A DNA stretch of 64,000 nt from Chitiniphilus shinanonensis DSM 23277 (GCF_000374805.1 NZ_KB895353.1:1-64000); one strand, 5' to 3'. Positions 1 to 10,460 are shown, counted from the first letter of the stretch. Numbers and translations: made by a program. Notes: generated by a model from the letters alone, not told the origin.

Positions 1-3000
1 AGCGCCCACGCCTGGTTGACGTAGTCGCCCTGGTTGACGCCGGTGCCGACCACCAGCAGCAGCTTGACGGTGCGCTGCTGCCCCGCCTCGAAGTCGAGGC
101 CGGACCAGGTCAGCGCGCGCCCGGCCACGGTGGGCTCCTGGCGCACGCCGTCCACCGTGGCGCTGTTGCTGCGGTACTTGAAGCCGGGCGGCAGCTGGTC
201 GCGCAGGTCGACGTCGGCCAGGCGCGCCGCCAGCGTGTTCTGCGCCACGATGGTGTACGGCACCAGATCGCCGATCTGCACGTTGGTCAGCGGACTGGTC
301 TTGCGCACCACCAGCGCGCCGCTGAGGATCGGATCGACCGGCAGGTGGTTGTTCACCAGGTTGGCCGATTGCCCCGGCGTCAGCGCCAGTTGCAGGTAGT
401 ACTGGGTGCTGCCGCGCCCGCTCAGCAGGCCGGCGCTGGTGGCCGGGCAGGCGTCGGGCTGGTGTTGCGGCGCCGCGGCGGGCGGCGGGCTCATGCTGTC
501 CTGCACCAGGGCGGGGTTGGGCGAGCCCAGCACCGTCACGGGGTTGGCGCACGGCGCGATCATGGTCGAGACGCCCGGCGCGTAGCCGGCCGGTGCGCTC
601 AGGCCCAGGGTGTAGATCCCGGCCGGGGCGCCCGGCATCAGCAGGAACTGGTAGATGCCGGAAGCGTCGGTGGTCTGCACCTGCACCGCGCGACCGCCGA
701 CCAGATGCAGCGCCGGGTCGAAGCTGGCCGGGCCGTCCAGGCGCACGGTGGCGCCGGCCACCGGCACGCGGCGCACGCTGTCGTACACCACGCCGGACGG
801 GTCGAGCGGCAGGCTTTGCAGGGTGACGTCGGCACCGGCGCCGAGGTACAGGCCGACGATGCCGTCCACCCGTTCGCGCTGGGCGCGCGGCATGGAGTGC
901 TGCTCGAAGGCGCCCTGCCCCGGCGGCGTGGGCGATACCGGCACGCCGTAGACATAGCCGCGCGGGCTGACGAAGCGCAGGCGGTAATGGTCGCCAACGG
1001 TGATGCTGGGCAGCACGTCGGTGAAGCGGTAGGCGCCGTCGGCGTCGGTCTGGGCGCTGGCGACCAATGCATCGCCGCGCAGCAGCTCGACCGTCCAGCC
1101 CGACTGGCCGCTGCCGGCGCGGGCGCCGTCCTGGTCGCGGCTGTGGTCGTAGTCGATCCACACCTTGCCGGCCACCGTGGCGGTGGCGGCGACGGTGTCG
1201 CCGAAGTCGTAGCCGGTGGCGCGCACGCCGGCCGGCAGCGCGATGCCGCCGGTGGTGTTGACGCCCGCGCTGCCGCCGGCGCTGCCGGCGCTGGCCCGAC
1301 CGTCGCCATAGTTGGCGGGCTGGGTCTCGCTCAGGGTGTAGCCGCCGGGGCCGGCCTTGGGCAGATGCTCGAAGCGGTAGCGGCCGTCGGCGTCGGTGGT
1401 GACGCTGGCCTGGACGGTGCTGCCGTCGGCGCCGGTGCCGCTCAGGGTGACCACCACGCCGGGCAGCGGGGCTTCGCCGCTGTCGCGCACGCCGTTGTCG
1501 TTGCGGTCGAGGTAGACCGTGCCGGCCAGCGCGCCGCCGACTTCGCCGAAGTCGTAGCCGCCGGCATATTGCGAGGCGCCGAGCGGGATCGCGCTGATGA
1601 CGTCGCCGTTCACCGTGCCGCCGATGTTGCCGGCGCGGCTCTTGCCGTTGCCCCAGGCGGCGGGCTGGGTCTCGCGCAGGGTGTAGCCGGCCGCGTCGGC
1701 GCCCGGCACGTTGAGGAACAGGTACTGCCCGGCGGCGTCGGTGACGGCGGTGCGCTGCAACGGCTGGCCGAGCACGTCGGTGCCTTCCAGCACGATGGTC
1801 ACGCCGGCGATGGGCGGCTCGCCCGGATCGCGCTGGCCGTTGTCGTTCAGATCGACGTACACCTGGCCGGAGATGCCGGTGCCCACTTCGCCGAACAGGT
1901 AGCCGCTGGCCGCGGTGTTGGCCGCCAGCACCACGTTGCCGATGACATTGGCCACGCCGGTGTCGCCGCCCGCGCTGCCGGCGGTGGCGCCGCCGTCGTT
2001 GAAGCCGGCGGGCTGGGTTTCGGTCAGCGCGTAGGTGCCGGGCGGGATCGCGGCGCACTGGCCGCTGGCGCCGGCGGCCGGGAAGACGAAGTTGCCGGCG
2101 CTGTCGGTGACGGTGGTGCAGTGCACGGCGTCGCCGCTGTTGCTGGTGCCCGTCAGGGTGATGGTCACGCCGGGGATGCCGCCCTCGCCGGGGTCGCGCT
2201 GGCCGTTGGCGTCAGCATCGACATATACCGCGCCGGACAGGCCGGTGGCCTGGGTTTCGCCGAACAGGTAGCCGGTGGCGTCGGTCTCGGCCGCCAGCAC
2301 GATGCCGCCGATGGTGTCGCCGGCCACGCTGCCGCCCGCGCTGCCGGCGGCGTTGCGCACGCTGTGGTAGCCGGCGGGCTGGGTCTGGGTGACGGTGTAG
2401 CCGGCCGCGCCGGACGGCGGCAGGTCGGCGAAGCGGTAGCTGCCGTCCACGTCGCTGGTCGCGCTGCGCGCCACCGGGTTGCCCCAGGCGTCGGCGCCGC
2501 TCAGTTGCAGCGCGACGCCGGCGATGCCGGGATCGGTGCCGGCGTCGAGCACGCCGTTGCCGGCGCGGTCGAAGTACACCAGCCCGGCCAGCGAGGAACG
2601 CACGATGGCGACGGTGCCGCTGGCGGTGTTGTCGAGCGCGGTGGGGTCCACTTCGCTGGTGGTCACCCGCGCGGTGTTGGTCACGCTGCCGCCGGCCGGC
2701 CACACGGTGTGGCGCACCCGCGCCGTCACGCTGGCGTCGCCGCCGTTGGCGACGGTGCCCAGGTCGCAACTGAACTGGGTGCCGGTCACGCTGCAACTGC
2801 CTTGCGACGGCGTCACCGGGCTGGCGCCGATGAACTCCATGCCGGCCGGCAGGGTGTCGGTCAGCGTGGTGGTCAGGCTGTCGCCCGGCCCCTTGTTGTG
2901 CACCGCCATGGTCCAGGTGAACGGCTCGAACAGGCTGACGCGGGCGGCGGACGCCACCTTGGTCAGCGCCAGGTCGGCACGGATGCGCACGGTGGTGGTT

Positions 3001-5939
3001 TCGTCGGCGTTGTCGTTGCCGGCGTTGCTATCGGTTTCGTTGCGGCCCACGGTGCTTTGCAGGCGATACACGTCGCCGCCGGCGCCCGGCGCGGATTCGA
3101 TGCGGAACGCCAGGAAGCGCACGTGGCCTTCGCCGCTGATCAGCCCGGTGGGCGCGTTGCAGGTGATGGTGGCGGCGACGCCCTGGTAGCTGGCGCCGAC
3201 GTTGTCGCACTGCGCCGGCGCCGGGGTGCACTGGCGCGCGCCGGCGGCGGTGTCGCTGTCGCACAGGAAGGTGTAGCGCTTGCCGGCCGGCGGGGTGAAC
3301 ACATTGGTCAGCGTGATGCCGCTGGCGTAGGACGGGCCGTTGTTGGTGGCGGTGACGCGGTAGACGATCACGTTGTCGCCGAGGTTGACCGGGTCGTAGC
3401 CGAGCGGGTCGGGCCCGGCGCCGACGGCGGCGGCATCGGTGACGTTGACCAGCATGTCCACCTGGGCGGGGTCGATCAGCAGCGTGGCGCTCTTGCTGTC
3501 GTTGGCGGGTTGCGCGTCGTGGGTGGTGGTGCTGGCGGCGGCCTGGTTGCCCAGCTGGCGCTGCGCGCTGCCGGCCATCCAGTTGGGGCGCACCACCACG
3601 GTGACGGTGCGGGTGGCGCCGGTGGCCACGCTGCCCGACCAGGTGCAGTTCAGCGCCGGGTTGCCGGTGTAGCTGGTGCCGGCGGTGAGGCCGCTGCAAG
3701 CGCCGCCGTTGGAGGCGACGGCCGAGATGAAGGTGAAGCCGCTGTCGCCGCCGGGCACGCTGAAGGTATCGCTGGCGGCCACGGCGGTCGCGGCCGACGG
3801 GCCGTTGTTGCGCACGGTGATGACGTAGGTGGCCTCGACGCCGGCCTTCACCGTGGCCGGGTTGACGGTCTTGGAGACCACTTCCAGATCCGCCACCGGG
3901 TCGATGACCGACGACACCGTGGCGCGGTTGTTCAGGCGGTCGGGATCGCCGACGTCGGTGGAATTCACCGTGGCGACGTTCTCGATGGCGCCATCCTTCA
4001 GCGGCCGGGTCAGCGTGATATCGACGTAGCCGCTGGCGCCGTTGTTCAGCGCGCCGCCGTTGCAGGACACCAGCGCGCCGGCGATGCCGCAGGTCATGCC
4101 GGGAATGGTGTTGGCGCTCACCGTCACGCCGGTGCCGCTGCTGTAGTGGGCCGCCAGGGTGTCGCGCAGCGCGATGCCGGTGCTGTCGTCCGGGCCCAGG
4201 TTGGTGACGGTCAGGCGGTAGGTGAGGCTGTTGTCGGTGGCGGCGAGGGGATCGTCGGCGGGGTCGGGAATCGATTTGGTCAGCGCCAGGTCGGCGGTCT
4301 GCGCGGTGGCGGTCACGCTGACCGAGCCCGAATCGTTCACCAGGTTCAGGTCGCACTGGCTGGCGTCGGTGGCGCACAGGCCGGACGGCAGCGCGGTGGC
4401 GTTGTTGGTCAGGCTGCCCGCCGCGCCGGCGCGGGTGACCACGGTCAGCGCCGGGGCCGAGGCGCCGTTGGCGAGGTTCTGGCTGTAGGTGCACGTCACC
4501 GTCTGCGGCGCGGCGGGCACCGTCAGCACGCACGACCAGTTGCTGCCGCTGCCGCTGACGTAGGTCTCGTTGGCGCCCAGCACGTCGGTGACGACGATGG
4601 GCGCCAGCCGGGCCGCCGGGCCGGCGTTGCTGATCGCGATGGTGGAGATCATGTTGCTGCCGACCGCCACCGGGTTGGGCGTCTTGGTCTTGGTCAGGCT
4701 CAGGTCGGACTGCTGCTGCTGGATGCTGGCGCTGACCGAGCCGCTGTTGTTGGCCGGCACCGGGTCGGTGGTGGCGCTGCCGATGGTGGCGGTGTTGGTG
4801 TAGCTGCCGCTGGCGGGCGCGGTGGTGACGATGGCGATGTCGTTGCTGGCGCCCATGGCATAGCTGGCGCGGGTGCAGGTGACCAGCTGCCCGGCGATGC
4901 CGCAGTTCCAGCCCGTGCCGCTGGCCGACTGGATGGCGTAGCCGGCCGGCACGCTGTCGCTCACCGTCACGGTGCTGGCAGCGATGGGGCCGTTGTTGCG
5001 CGGCCGCAGGGTGAAGGTCACCGCTTCGCCGCCGATCTGCGGGCTGGTGGCGCTCTTGGTGATCGCCAGGTCGGTGCCGCTGGCGATGGCGGTGTCGAAG
5101 GTGGCGGTGTTGTTGTCGGGCAGGCCGTCCGGCGTGGTGGCGTCCACCGTCATCGACGCGGTGACGGTGCCGCTGCTGGAGCCGGTGACGGTGCCGTTGA
5201 TGGTGATCTGCGGCAACGCGCCCGGCGCGCTGGCGCCGCCGCGGGTACAGGTGATCAGCTGGCCGGCGGCGCTGCAACTCCAGCCACCGCCGCTGGCGCT
5301 GCCGTAGCTGACCCCGGCGGGCAGGGTGTAGCGCACCCGCGTGCCGTTGGCGGCATCCGGGCCGTGGTTGACCACGTTCACCGTGTATTGCACCGGCCCG
5401 CCGCCCACCGCGGTGGCGCTGCCGCCGCCGGAGATCGCGAGGTCGGTGCCGCTGGTGACGGTGGTGGCCTGGGTGGCGCTGTTGTTGCCGGGGTTGGCGT
5501 CCGGCGACGCGCTGGCGATGGTGGTGGTGCTGCTCAGCACGCTGCCGCCGCCGGCGGTGACGCGCAGGCGGATCGAATAGGCGATCGGGCTGCCCCCGCC
5601 GCCGCCGGTATCGGCCAGGGCGCCGAACTGGCACGCCACCTGGGCGCCCTGCTGCGCGCAACGCGAGTCGGACACCGACAGGAACGACGCGCCGGCGGGG
5701 ATGTCGGTGGTGACCACCACATCGTTGGCCAGCATGTCGCCGCCGTTCTCCACGGTGACGGCGTAGACCAGTTCGGCGGTGGCGCTGACCGGGTCGGGCG
5801 TATCGCTGAACGACGTGACCTGGACATTGGACAAGCCCCAACTGGGGCCCGACCACGCCAGGCCAGCCAGGAACAGGAGGCAAGCCGCCCCCCTTGCGCC
5901 GGGCCGGAAGCGGCGCCGCGCCGAGATAGCTGGTGTCAT
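1..5939 (-). CDS. Giant secreted surface protein, DUF11 repeats plus SdrD-type B domains (C-terminus off the left edge)
   Basis: The frame is open from an ATG at 5939 to the left edge: 1,979 codons with no stop. Residues 1-35 look like a long signal peptide with an Arg-rich start and the hydrophobic core CLLFLAGLAW. From about residue 36 to 1110 the protein consists of DUF11-type repeats, recognisable by phrases such as YTVTVxNxGP and VTCxxG. Five SdrD/Cna-B-like units follow, starting near residues 1113, 1231, 1353, 1465 and 1583. Each has a GxVYxDxNxNGxxDxGE-like opening (a Ca-binding-like Asp/Asn cluster) and a GYxFGE ending. Further B-like and DUF11-like sequence reaches the edge. Such proteins are exported and usually act in adhesion or as stalks at the cell surface; the specific role is unknown. 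The C-terminal anchor cannot be seen. Long open frames on the opposite strand here are antisense shadows rich in G, A, R and H. Confidence 0.88.
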   Translation of the reverse strand, partial: MTPAISARRRFRPGARGAACLLFLAGLAWSGPSWGLSNVQVTSFSDTPDPVSATAELVYAVTVENGGDMLANDVVVTTDIPAGASFLSVSDSRCAQQGAQVACQFGALADTGGGGGSPIAYSIRLRVTAGGGSVLSSTTTIASASPDANPGNNSATQATTVTSGTDLAISGGGSATAVGGGPVQYTVNVVNHGPDAANGTRVRYTLPAGVSYGSASGGGWSCSAAGQLITCTRGGASAPGALPQITINGTVTGSSSGTVTASMTVDATTPDGLPDNNTATFDTAIASGTDLAITKSATSPQIGGEAVTFTLRPRNNGPIAASTVTVSDSVPAGYAIQSASGTGWNCGIAGQLVTCTRASYAMGASNDIAIVTTAPASGSYTNTATIGSATTDPVPANNSGSVSASIQQQQSDLSLTKTKTPNPVAVGSNMISTIAISNAGPAARLAPIVVTDVLGANETYVSGSGSNWSCVLTVPAAPQTVTCTYSQNLANGASAPALTVVTRAGAAGSLTNNATALPSGLCATDASQCDLNLVNDSGSVSVTATAQTADLALTKSIPDPADDPLAATDNSLTYRLTVTNLGPDDSTGIALRDTLAAHYSSGTGVTVSANTIPGMTCGIAGALVSCNGGALNNGASGYVDITLTRPLKDGAIENVATVNSTDVGDPDRLNNRATVSSVIDPVADLEVVSKTVNPATVKAGVEATYVITVRNNGPSAATAVAASDTFSVPGGDSGFTFISAVASNGGACSGLTAGTSYTGNPALNCTWSGSVATGATRTVTVVVRPNWMAGSAQRQLGNQAAASTTTHDAQPANDSKSATLLIDPAQVDMLVNVTDAAAVGAGPDPLGYDPVNLGDNVIVYRVTATNNGPSYASGITLTNVFTPPAGKRYTFLCDSDTAAGARQCTPAPAQCDNVGASYQGVAATITCNAPTGLISGEGHVRFLAFRIESAPGAGGDVYRLQSTVGRNETDSNAGNDNADETTTVRIRADLALTKVASAARVSLFEPFTWTMAVHNKGPGDSLTTTLTDTLPAGMEFIGASPVTPSQGSCSVTGTQFSCDLGTVANGGDASVTARVRHTVWPAGGSVTNTARVTTSEVDPTALDNTASGTVAIVRSSLAGLVYFDRAGNGVLDAGTDPGIAGVALQLSGADAWGNPVARSATSDVDGSYRFADLPPSGAAGYTVTQTQPAGYHSVRNAAGSAGGSVAGDTIGGIVLAAETDATGYLFGETQATGLSGAVYVDADANGQRDPGEGGIPGVTITLTGTSNSGDAVHCTTVTDSAGNFVFPAAGASGQCAAIPPGTYALTETQPAGFNDGGATAGSAGGDTGVANVIGNVVLAANTAASGYLFGEVGTGISGQVYVDLNDNGQRDPGEPPIAGVTIVLEGTDVLGQPLQRTAVTDAAGQYLFLNVPGADAAGYTLRETQPAAWGNGKSRAGNIGGTVNGDVISAIPLGASQYAGGYDFGEVGGALAGTVYLDRNDNGVRDSGEAPLPGVVVTLSGTGADGSTVQASVTTDADGRYRFEHLPKAGPGGYTLSETQPANYGDGRASAGSAGGSAGVNTTGGIALPAGVRATGYDFGDTVAATATVAGKVWIDYDHSRDQDGARAGSGQSGWTVELLRGDALVASAQTDADGAYRFTDVLPSITVGDHYRLRFVSPRGYVYGVPVSPTPPGQGAFEQHSMPRAQRERVDGIVGLYLGAGADVTLQSLPLDPSGVVYDSVRRVPVAGATVRLDGPASFDPALHLVGGRAVQVQTTDASGIYQFLLMPGAPAGIYTLGLSAPAGYAPGVSTMIAPCANPVTVLGSPNPALVQDSMSPPPAAAPQHQPDACPATSAGLLSGRGSTQYYLQLALTPGQSANLVNNHLPVDPILSGALVVRKTSPLTNVQIGDLVPYTIVAQNTLAARLADVDLRDQLPPGFKYRSNSATVDGVRQEPTVAGRALTWSGLDFEAGQQRTVKLLLVVGTGVNQGDYVNQAWA

Positions 5940-5964
5940 TGGATCTACTCGCGTGACAGACGGG

Positions 5965-6008
5965 ATGCATGCCATGACATGCATTGGCGCGGATGCTGCG
6001 ACGCAGCA
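5965..6008. promoter_or_regulatory. Two adjacent palindromes just upstream of the surface-protein gene
   Basis: ATGCATG (5965-5971) and CATGCAT (5978-5984) form a 7-bp inverted repeat with a 6-base spacer. Ten bases further, TGCTGCG and CGCAGCA (5994-6008) form a perfect 7-bp repeat around one base. They lie 26 to 70 bases upstream of the surface-protein start codon. That position suits operators or 5'-UTR hairpins. No binding protein is implied by the sequence. Confidence 0.4.
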
Positions 6009-6566
6009 ATCGACGAGGCGTTGACGGCGGACAATGCCCGGGGAATACCTGAAGCGGGCCACCCATCCTCGACAAGAAAAAACTTACGCCAATACCACTT
6101 CCGACCTAAGCAGGAAGCGCGTTTGGGATGCGGTGCGCATTCTTGTCCAGCAGGATTTTTTACGCGTCATGCCAGACAAAATTTGACAATCCCGCTGCAA
6201 CCCCCGGCCGGGCCGCCCTTTTTTGCTGTCGCAGCAAGCGGCGCCCCGCAGGCGGGCCACCCGTTTGCCAGTCACGCGCGCCTGACCTCGCGATACGCCT
6301 TCGCCCCAGGCGCCGCGTCGCCGGCAGCTGCCACGGCCGACCACCGGCCCCCACCCCATCCATGAGGCCAGGCATGGCCCGCCGGCCCATGCCCGGACGC
6401 TCGAATGAAAGAGAAAAGTTGTCACCAAAAAAACTGTTCCCGAGGTAAGGCTTTGGTGGAATGGGGTATTAGGTGAATAACGCCTTTTTTGCTGAAAACC
6501 GGATGCTTTCCATTTGCCCGGCAATATTTGATAAAGAACAAATCAATTGGGCAAACCCGGCAAATC

Positions 6567-6592
6567 GCCCCACCCATCCGGATAGGTGGGGC
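6567..6592. promoter_or_regulatory. 26-bp nearly perfect palindrome upstream of MCP1
   Basis: Arms GCCCCACC and GGTGGGGC enclose an inner palindrome ATCCGGAT, with a single mismatched pair over the 26 bases. No T-run follows on either strand, so it is not a typical intrinsic terminator. It lies about 270 bases upstream of MCP1 and about 630 bases from the surface-protein start. It is a candidate operator or RNA hairpin. Confidence 0.4.
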
Positions 6593-6859
6593 AATGCCGG
6601 AAGCATGATCAACCAATTGACCCGTTTATCAGCAAATGATTAATCTCGCCCCATCCCGCCCGGCTCGAAACAAGGCATTCCGCCATCCTCCAAGCCGGCC
6701 GGGCGCGTCCCATTCGGGCCGGCTTTCATCCCAAGCCGGGTTCCAGATATCGGGCATTACGCATTACCCCACCCAGCGGCAATTCCGGAACGAAAGCCAA
6801 TGCCAGTCGGACATTGCGCCAGCAATGCCCCATCACATCATGCAAAGAGGAATGGACAA

Positions 6860-8470
6860 ATGAAGATAGGAATGCGGGTCCGTCTATTGGGGTTCGCCGG
6901 CCTGGCGGTGCTGTTGCTGGCGCTGCTGCTGACGTGGAGCTTTATCGAAAAAGCCAAGGTGCCGGTCAAGAATATGGGTGACAACGTCATCCCCACCCTG
7001 GCGCTGATCGGCAAGATCAACCAGGAATACTCGGAGGTGCGGCGCCTGCTGCTGCTGCACGTACTGAACACCGATCCGCAGCAGATGCAGGCCAACGAGC
7101 AACAGATCACGCAGCTGCACGACGCGTTGCAGCAAAGCATCGCGCAGTACAACAAGAGCCTGGTCGACGAGACGGACCGGCGGAATTCCGAGCGCCTCAG
7201 CCAGGAGCTGGCGGTGTATTACGGCAAGGCGCGGCAGGTGATGGAGCTGTCGCGGCAACTGCGCGAGGAAGAGGCCACCCAGACGGTGCGCGACGCCACG
7301 CCCGACGCCGTCAAGGTGTTCGACACCCTCAACACCATGAGCGCCTACTACGCCAAGATCACCGAGCAGGCGCAGCGCGACATCGATTCGGGCTTTTCCA
7401 CGCTGTTGTCGTCGCTGCTCGGGGTGTGCGCGCTGGCGGCGTTGGTGCTGGTCGTCGTCGGCGAGCTGATCACCCGCTCGGTGGTGACGCCGCTGTTCCG
7501 CCTGCGCGATTTCGTCGCCAACGTGGCGCGCAACTACGAATTCACCCAGCGCCTGCACGACGCGGGCCGTGACGAGGTGGCCCAGACCAGCCGCGCCTTC
7601 GACGGCCTGCTCGACACGCTGCAAGGCAGCCTGCGCGAACTGACCGAGATCGGCCACAAGGTGGGCGCGCACGCCGGCGAGGTCGCCACCGCGTCCACCG
7701 AGCTGTCCACCGCGTCGCAGAAGGTGAGCGAATCGACCACCAGCATGGCCGCCGGCGTGGAGCAGGTGACGGTCAGCGTCAACCACGTGGCCGACCGCGC
7801 CGAAAACACCGATGAGATCGCGCGCAGCGCCGGCCAGTTCGCCAGCGACGGCGGCACGGTGATCGGCGAGACCATCGATCGCATCAACCATATCGCCGGC
7901 CGGGTGCAGGATTCGTCGACCAACATCGCTTCGCTGGTCGAGCGCACCGCCAGCATCGGCAGCGTGGTCAACGTGATCAAGGAGATCGCCGACCAGACCA
8001 ACCTGCTGGCGCTGAACGCCGCCATCGAGGCCGCGCGCGCCGGCGAGCAGGGCCGTGGCTTCGCCGTGGTGGCCGACGAGGTGCGCAAGCTGGCCGAGCG
8101 CACGGCATCGTCCACCGCCGAGATCAACGACACCGTGTCCGCCATCCAGCACGAGGCCAACCAGACGGTCGAGGCGATGCAGCGCGCGGTGGCGGAGGTG
8201 GAGGAAGGCGTGACGCACGCCAGCCAGGCGGGCGAGGCGATCCAGCAGATCCGCCGCAGCACCGAATCGGTGGTCAACGAGGTGGGGCAGATTTCGTCCG
8301 CCATGCGCGAGCAGAGCAGCGCCAGCACCATGATGGCGCAGGAGATCGAGAAGGTGGCGCAGATGTCCGAGGAAACCAGCGCCGCCGCGCTGCGCACCTC
8401 CGAATCGAGCAACGACCTGCACGATCTGGCCCGCGACATGCAGCGCGTGATCGAGCGCTACAAGGTCTAG
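6860..8470 (+). CDS. Methyl-accepting chemotaxis protein 1 of a tandem array
   Basis: A 536-aa transmembrane receptor that would signal to CheA/CheW. It has an N-terminal membrane helix (residues about 10-30) and a periplasmic four-helix-bundle sensor of about 150 residues. A second membrane helix near residues 190-210 is followed by HAMP. The long methyl-accepting coiled coil carries the conserved tip [18 protein letters not shown]. The ATG at 6860 is chosen because AGAGGA lies 8 bases upstream and all four paralogues begin MKIGxRVR; an in-frame ATG at 6800 lacks both. It ends in ERYKV with no CheR/CheB-tethering pentapeptide. The C-terminal half is nearly identical to the next three genes, while the sensor differs. 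The ligand cannot be deduced. Confidence 0.95.
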   Translation: MKIGMRVRLLGFAGLAVLLLALLLTWSFIEKAKVPVKNMGDNVIPTLALIGKINQEYSEVRRLLLLHVLNTDPQQMQANEQQITQLHDALQQSIAQYNKSLVDETDRRNSERLSQELAVYYGKARQVMELSRQLREEEATQTVRDATPDAVKVFDTLNTMSAYYAKITEQAQRDIDSGFSTLLSSLLGVCALAALVLVVVGELITRSVVTPLFRLRDFVANVARNYEFTQRLHDAGRDEVAQTSRAFDGLLDTLQGSLRELTEIGHKVGAHAGEVATASTELSTASQKVSESTTSMAAGVEQVTVSVNHVADRAENTDEIARSAGQFASDGGTVIGETIDRINHIAGRVQDSSTNIASLVERTASIGSVVNVIKEIADQTNLLALNAAIEAARAGEQGRGFAVVADEVRKLAERTASSTAEINDTVSAIQHEANQTVEAMQRAVAEVEEGVTHASQAGEAIQQIRRSTESVVNEVGQISSAMREQSSASTMMAQEIEKVAQMSEETSAAALRTSESSNDLHDLARDMQRVIERYKV

Positions 8471-8505
8471 CCAGCTTCAGCCAGGGGGGCCAACGCCCCG
8501 CTCCG

Positions 8506-8537
8506 CGCCCCGCCGCAGACCAAGGCGGGGCGTTTTT
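8506..8537 (+). terminator. Intrinsic terminator after MCP1
   Basis: The 9-bp stem CGCCCCGCC / GGCGGGGCG (8506-8514 and 8524-8532) has a 9-base loop and is followed by TTTTT. It starts 36 bases after the MCP1 stop. Confidence 0.9.
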
Positions 8538-8553
8538 GCATCCAGGTTTCCCA

Positions 8554-8597
8554 GGGCGGATCGGCCTTGAAACGTGGGTGCGAAGGTCGATTCGCCC
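8554..8597. repeat. 44-bp inverted repeat, probable remnant of the TA-inserting miniature element
   Basis: GGGCGGATCGGCCTT (8554-8568) and AAGGTCGATTCGCCC (8583-8597) are imperfect inverted repeats. The sequence GGGCGGATCGGCCTTGAAAC closely resembles the ends of the elements at 18612 and 40230. It is most simply an internally deleted copy. No TA flanks the left end. Confidence 0.5.
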
Positions 8598-8846
8598 CCC
8601 AAGCCGTTCGCGACCTCGCCCCCTTGGCGGGGCCCCGCCCGATACCGCCGCCCTCCCCTTGCCGTTCGCCCGTTTTTTCCCGCCGTTGCGCCTGCCCGAC
8701 ACGCCACTGATTTTTCATCGCATTTTGATTTGCGCCTCGCTATACATCGAAGGCGGCGGGATGCGATGAACAGGCGCACCGGCCACCATAGCGGCCGTAT
8801 CCAGCCCCGCCGGGGCAACGACGTCTTTCGAACCGAGGGGAACGAC

Positions 8847-10460
8847 ATGAAGATCGGCACACGGGTACGTTCGCTGGGCATCGCCGGCCTGCTGGTGGTG
8901 GCGGTCACGGTGGTGGTGGCGTGGGTCTTCGTCGAGCGCGCCCGCGAGCCGGTCCGGAACCTCACCGACAACATCGTGCCGACGCTGGAGCTGCTGACCC
9001 AGCTCAACGTGGAATTCGGCAACACCCGGCGCGAGCTGCTGGTGCACGTGCTCAACCACGACGAAGCGGCCATGCGCCAGGTAGAGGAAGAGTTCAACCA
9101 CTCGGAAAAGCTGATCCGCGAGAGCCTGGCGCAATACAACAAGACGATTTCCGACGACACCGACCAGAAGAACTCCGACGAATTCCGCCGCGAGCTGGAC
9201 GCCTACTTCGTGCTGGCGCACCAGGCGCTCGATGCCTCGAAGCAGCAGCAGAAGGACCAGGCGATGCAGCAGGCGCTGGGGCCGGGCGCGGCGCAGGCCG
9301 GCAAGGTGTTCGACGCGCTGGATCGCATGGGCGACTACTACACCGTGCTGACCCAGCGCTCGCGCGACAGCGTGAACGCGGGCTTCAGCGCGCTGCTCAC
9401 CACGCTGGGGGTGGTGTTCGCGGTGGCGGCGCTGGGCCTGCTGATCACCGGTGAATACATCACCCGCGCGGTGGCGGGGCCGCTGTTGCGGCTGCGCGAT
9501 TTCGTCGCCGAGGTGGGACGCAGCTACGAATTCACCCGGCGCCTGGGCGCCACCGACCGCGACGAGGTCGGCGAGACCAGCCGCGCCTTCGACAGCCTGC
9601 TCGACACGCTGCAAGGCAGCCTGCGCGAGCTGTCGGACATCGGCGGCAAGGTGGGCGCGCATGCCGGCGAGGTGGCCACCGCGTCCACCGAGCTGTCCGC
9701 GGCGTCGCACAAGGTGAGCGAATCGACGGTGAGCATGGCGGCGGCGGTGGAACAGGTGACAGTCAGCGTCAACCACGTGGCCGACCGCGCCGAGAGCACC
9801 GACGAGATCGCGCGCAATGCCGGCCAGTACGCCAGTGAAGGCGGCACGGTGATCGGCGAGACCATCGAGCGCATCAACCAGATCGCCAGCCGGGTGCAGG
9901 ATTCGTCGGCCAACATCCAATCGCTGGTCGAACGCACCGCCAACATCGGCAGCGTGGTCAACACCATCAAGGAAATCGCCGACCAGACCAATCTGCTGGC
10001 CTTGAACGCCGCCATCGAAGCGGCCCGCGCCGGCGAGCAGGGGCGCGGCTTCGCGGTGGTGGCCGACGAGGTGCGCAAGCTGGCCGAGCGCACCGCGTCG
10101 TCCACCGCCGAGATCAACGACACCGTGTCCGCCATCCAGCGCGAAGCCCGGCAGACGGTCGAGGCGATGCAACGCGCGGTGGTGGAAGTGGAGGAAGGCG
10201 TGGCGCACGCCGGCCAGGCCAGCGAGGCGATCCAGCGGATCCGCCGCAGCACCGAATCAGTGGTCGGCGAGGTGGGCCAGATCTCGTCCGCCATGCGCGA
10301 GCAGAGCACCGCCGGCACGTCGATGGCGCAGGAAATCGAAAAAGTGGCGCAGATGTCCGAGCAGACCAGCACCGCCGCGCTGCGCACCTCCGAGGCCAGC
10401 AACGACCTGCACAGCCTGGCGCGCGACATGCAGCAGGTGATCGCGCGCTATCGCGTGTAG
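8847..10460 (+). CDS. Methyl-accepting chemotaxis protein 2 of the array
   Basis: A 537-aa receptor with the same plan as MCP1: membrane helix, four-helix-bundle sensor, membrane helix, HAMP and cytoplasmic signalling domain with the tip [16 protein letters not shown]. The start at 8847 is supported by GAGGGG 7-8 bases upstream and the shared MKIGTRVR beginning; the open frame extends far upstream but without coding character. The sensor is the most divergent of the four ([11 protein letters not shown] where MCP3 and MCP4 have VTAPQA), which suggests a different ligand or partner. It ends in ARYRV with no CheR docking motif. Confidence 0.95.
   Translation: MKIGTRVRSLGIAGLLVVAVTVVVAWVFVERAREPVRNLTDNIVPTLELLTQLNVEFGNTRRELLVHVLNHDEAAMRQVEEEFNHSEKLIRESLAQYNKTISDDTDQKNSDEFRRELDAYFVLAHQALDASKQQQKDQAMQQALGPGAAQAGKVFDALDRMGDYYTVLTQRSRDSVNAGFSALLTTLGVVFAVAALGLLITGEYITRAVAGPLLRLRDFVAEVGRSYEFTRRLGATDRDEVGETSRAFDSLLDTLQGSLRELSDIGGKVGAHAGEVATASTELSAASHKVSESTVSMAAAVEQVTVSVNHVADRAESTDEIARNAGQYASEGGTVIGETIERINQIASRVQDSSANIQSLVERTANIGSVVNTIKEIADQTNLLALNAAIEAARAGEQGRGFAVVADEVRKLAERTASSTAEINDTVSAIQREARQTVEAMQRAVVEVEEGVAHAGQASEAIQRIRRSTESVVGEVGQISSAMREQSTAGTSMAQEIEKVAQMSEQTSTAALRTSEASNDLHSLARDMQQVIARYRV

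Larger units (their letters stand above)
5940..6859. other. 920-bp divergent intergenic region between the surface-protein gene and MCP1
   Basis: No convincing gene is present: short open frames on both strands have shadow-like or low-complexity translations. The region is AT-richer than its flanks, especially from about 6400 to 6850. It holds three perfect or near-perfect palindromes, listed separately. It must contain the promoters of both divergent genes. I could not place a convincing sigma-70 or sigma-28 promoter by eye. Confidence 0.6.
8471..8846. other. Intergenic region MCP1-MCP2
   Basis: 376 bases without a gene. It contains the MCP1 terminator and the 44-bp element remnant. The remaining 250 bases before the MCP2 start carry no ORF I can support. 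A TATACAT hexamer near 8740 could be a -10 box but has no good -35 partner. Confidence 0.5.

Noticed and set aside
3028-6075. A 1,015-codon minus-strand frame starting MSRMGG
   Set aside because: Wrong frame of the same gene: translation is Arg/His/Gln-rich. The frame from 5939 gives a signal peptide and regular DUF11 repeats.
345-6365. A 2,006-codon open frame on the plus strand
   Set aside because: It is antisense to the DUF11/SdrD gene; its translation is G/A/H/R/V-rich without domains, as expected for the opposite strand of GC-rich coding DNA.
6084-6524. 146-codon minus-strand frame upstream of MCP1
   Set aside because: Translation lacks any recognisable protein character and overlaps other equally poor frames.
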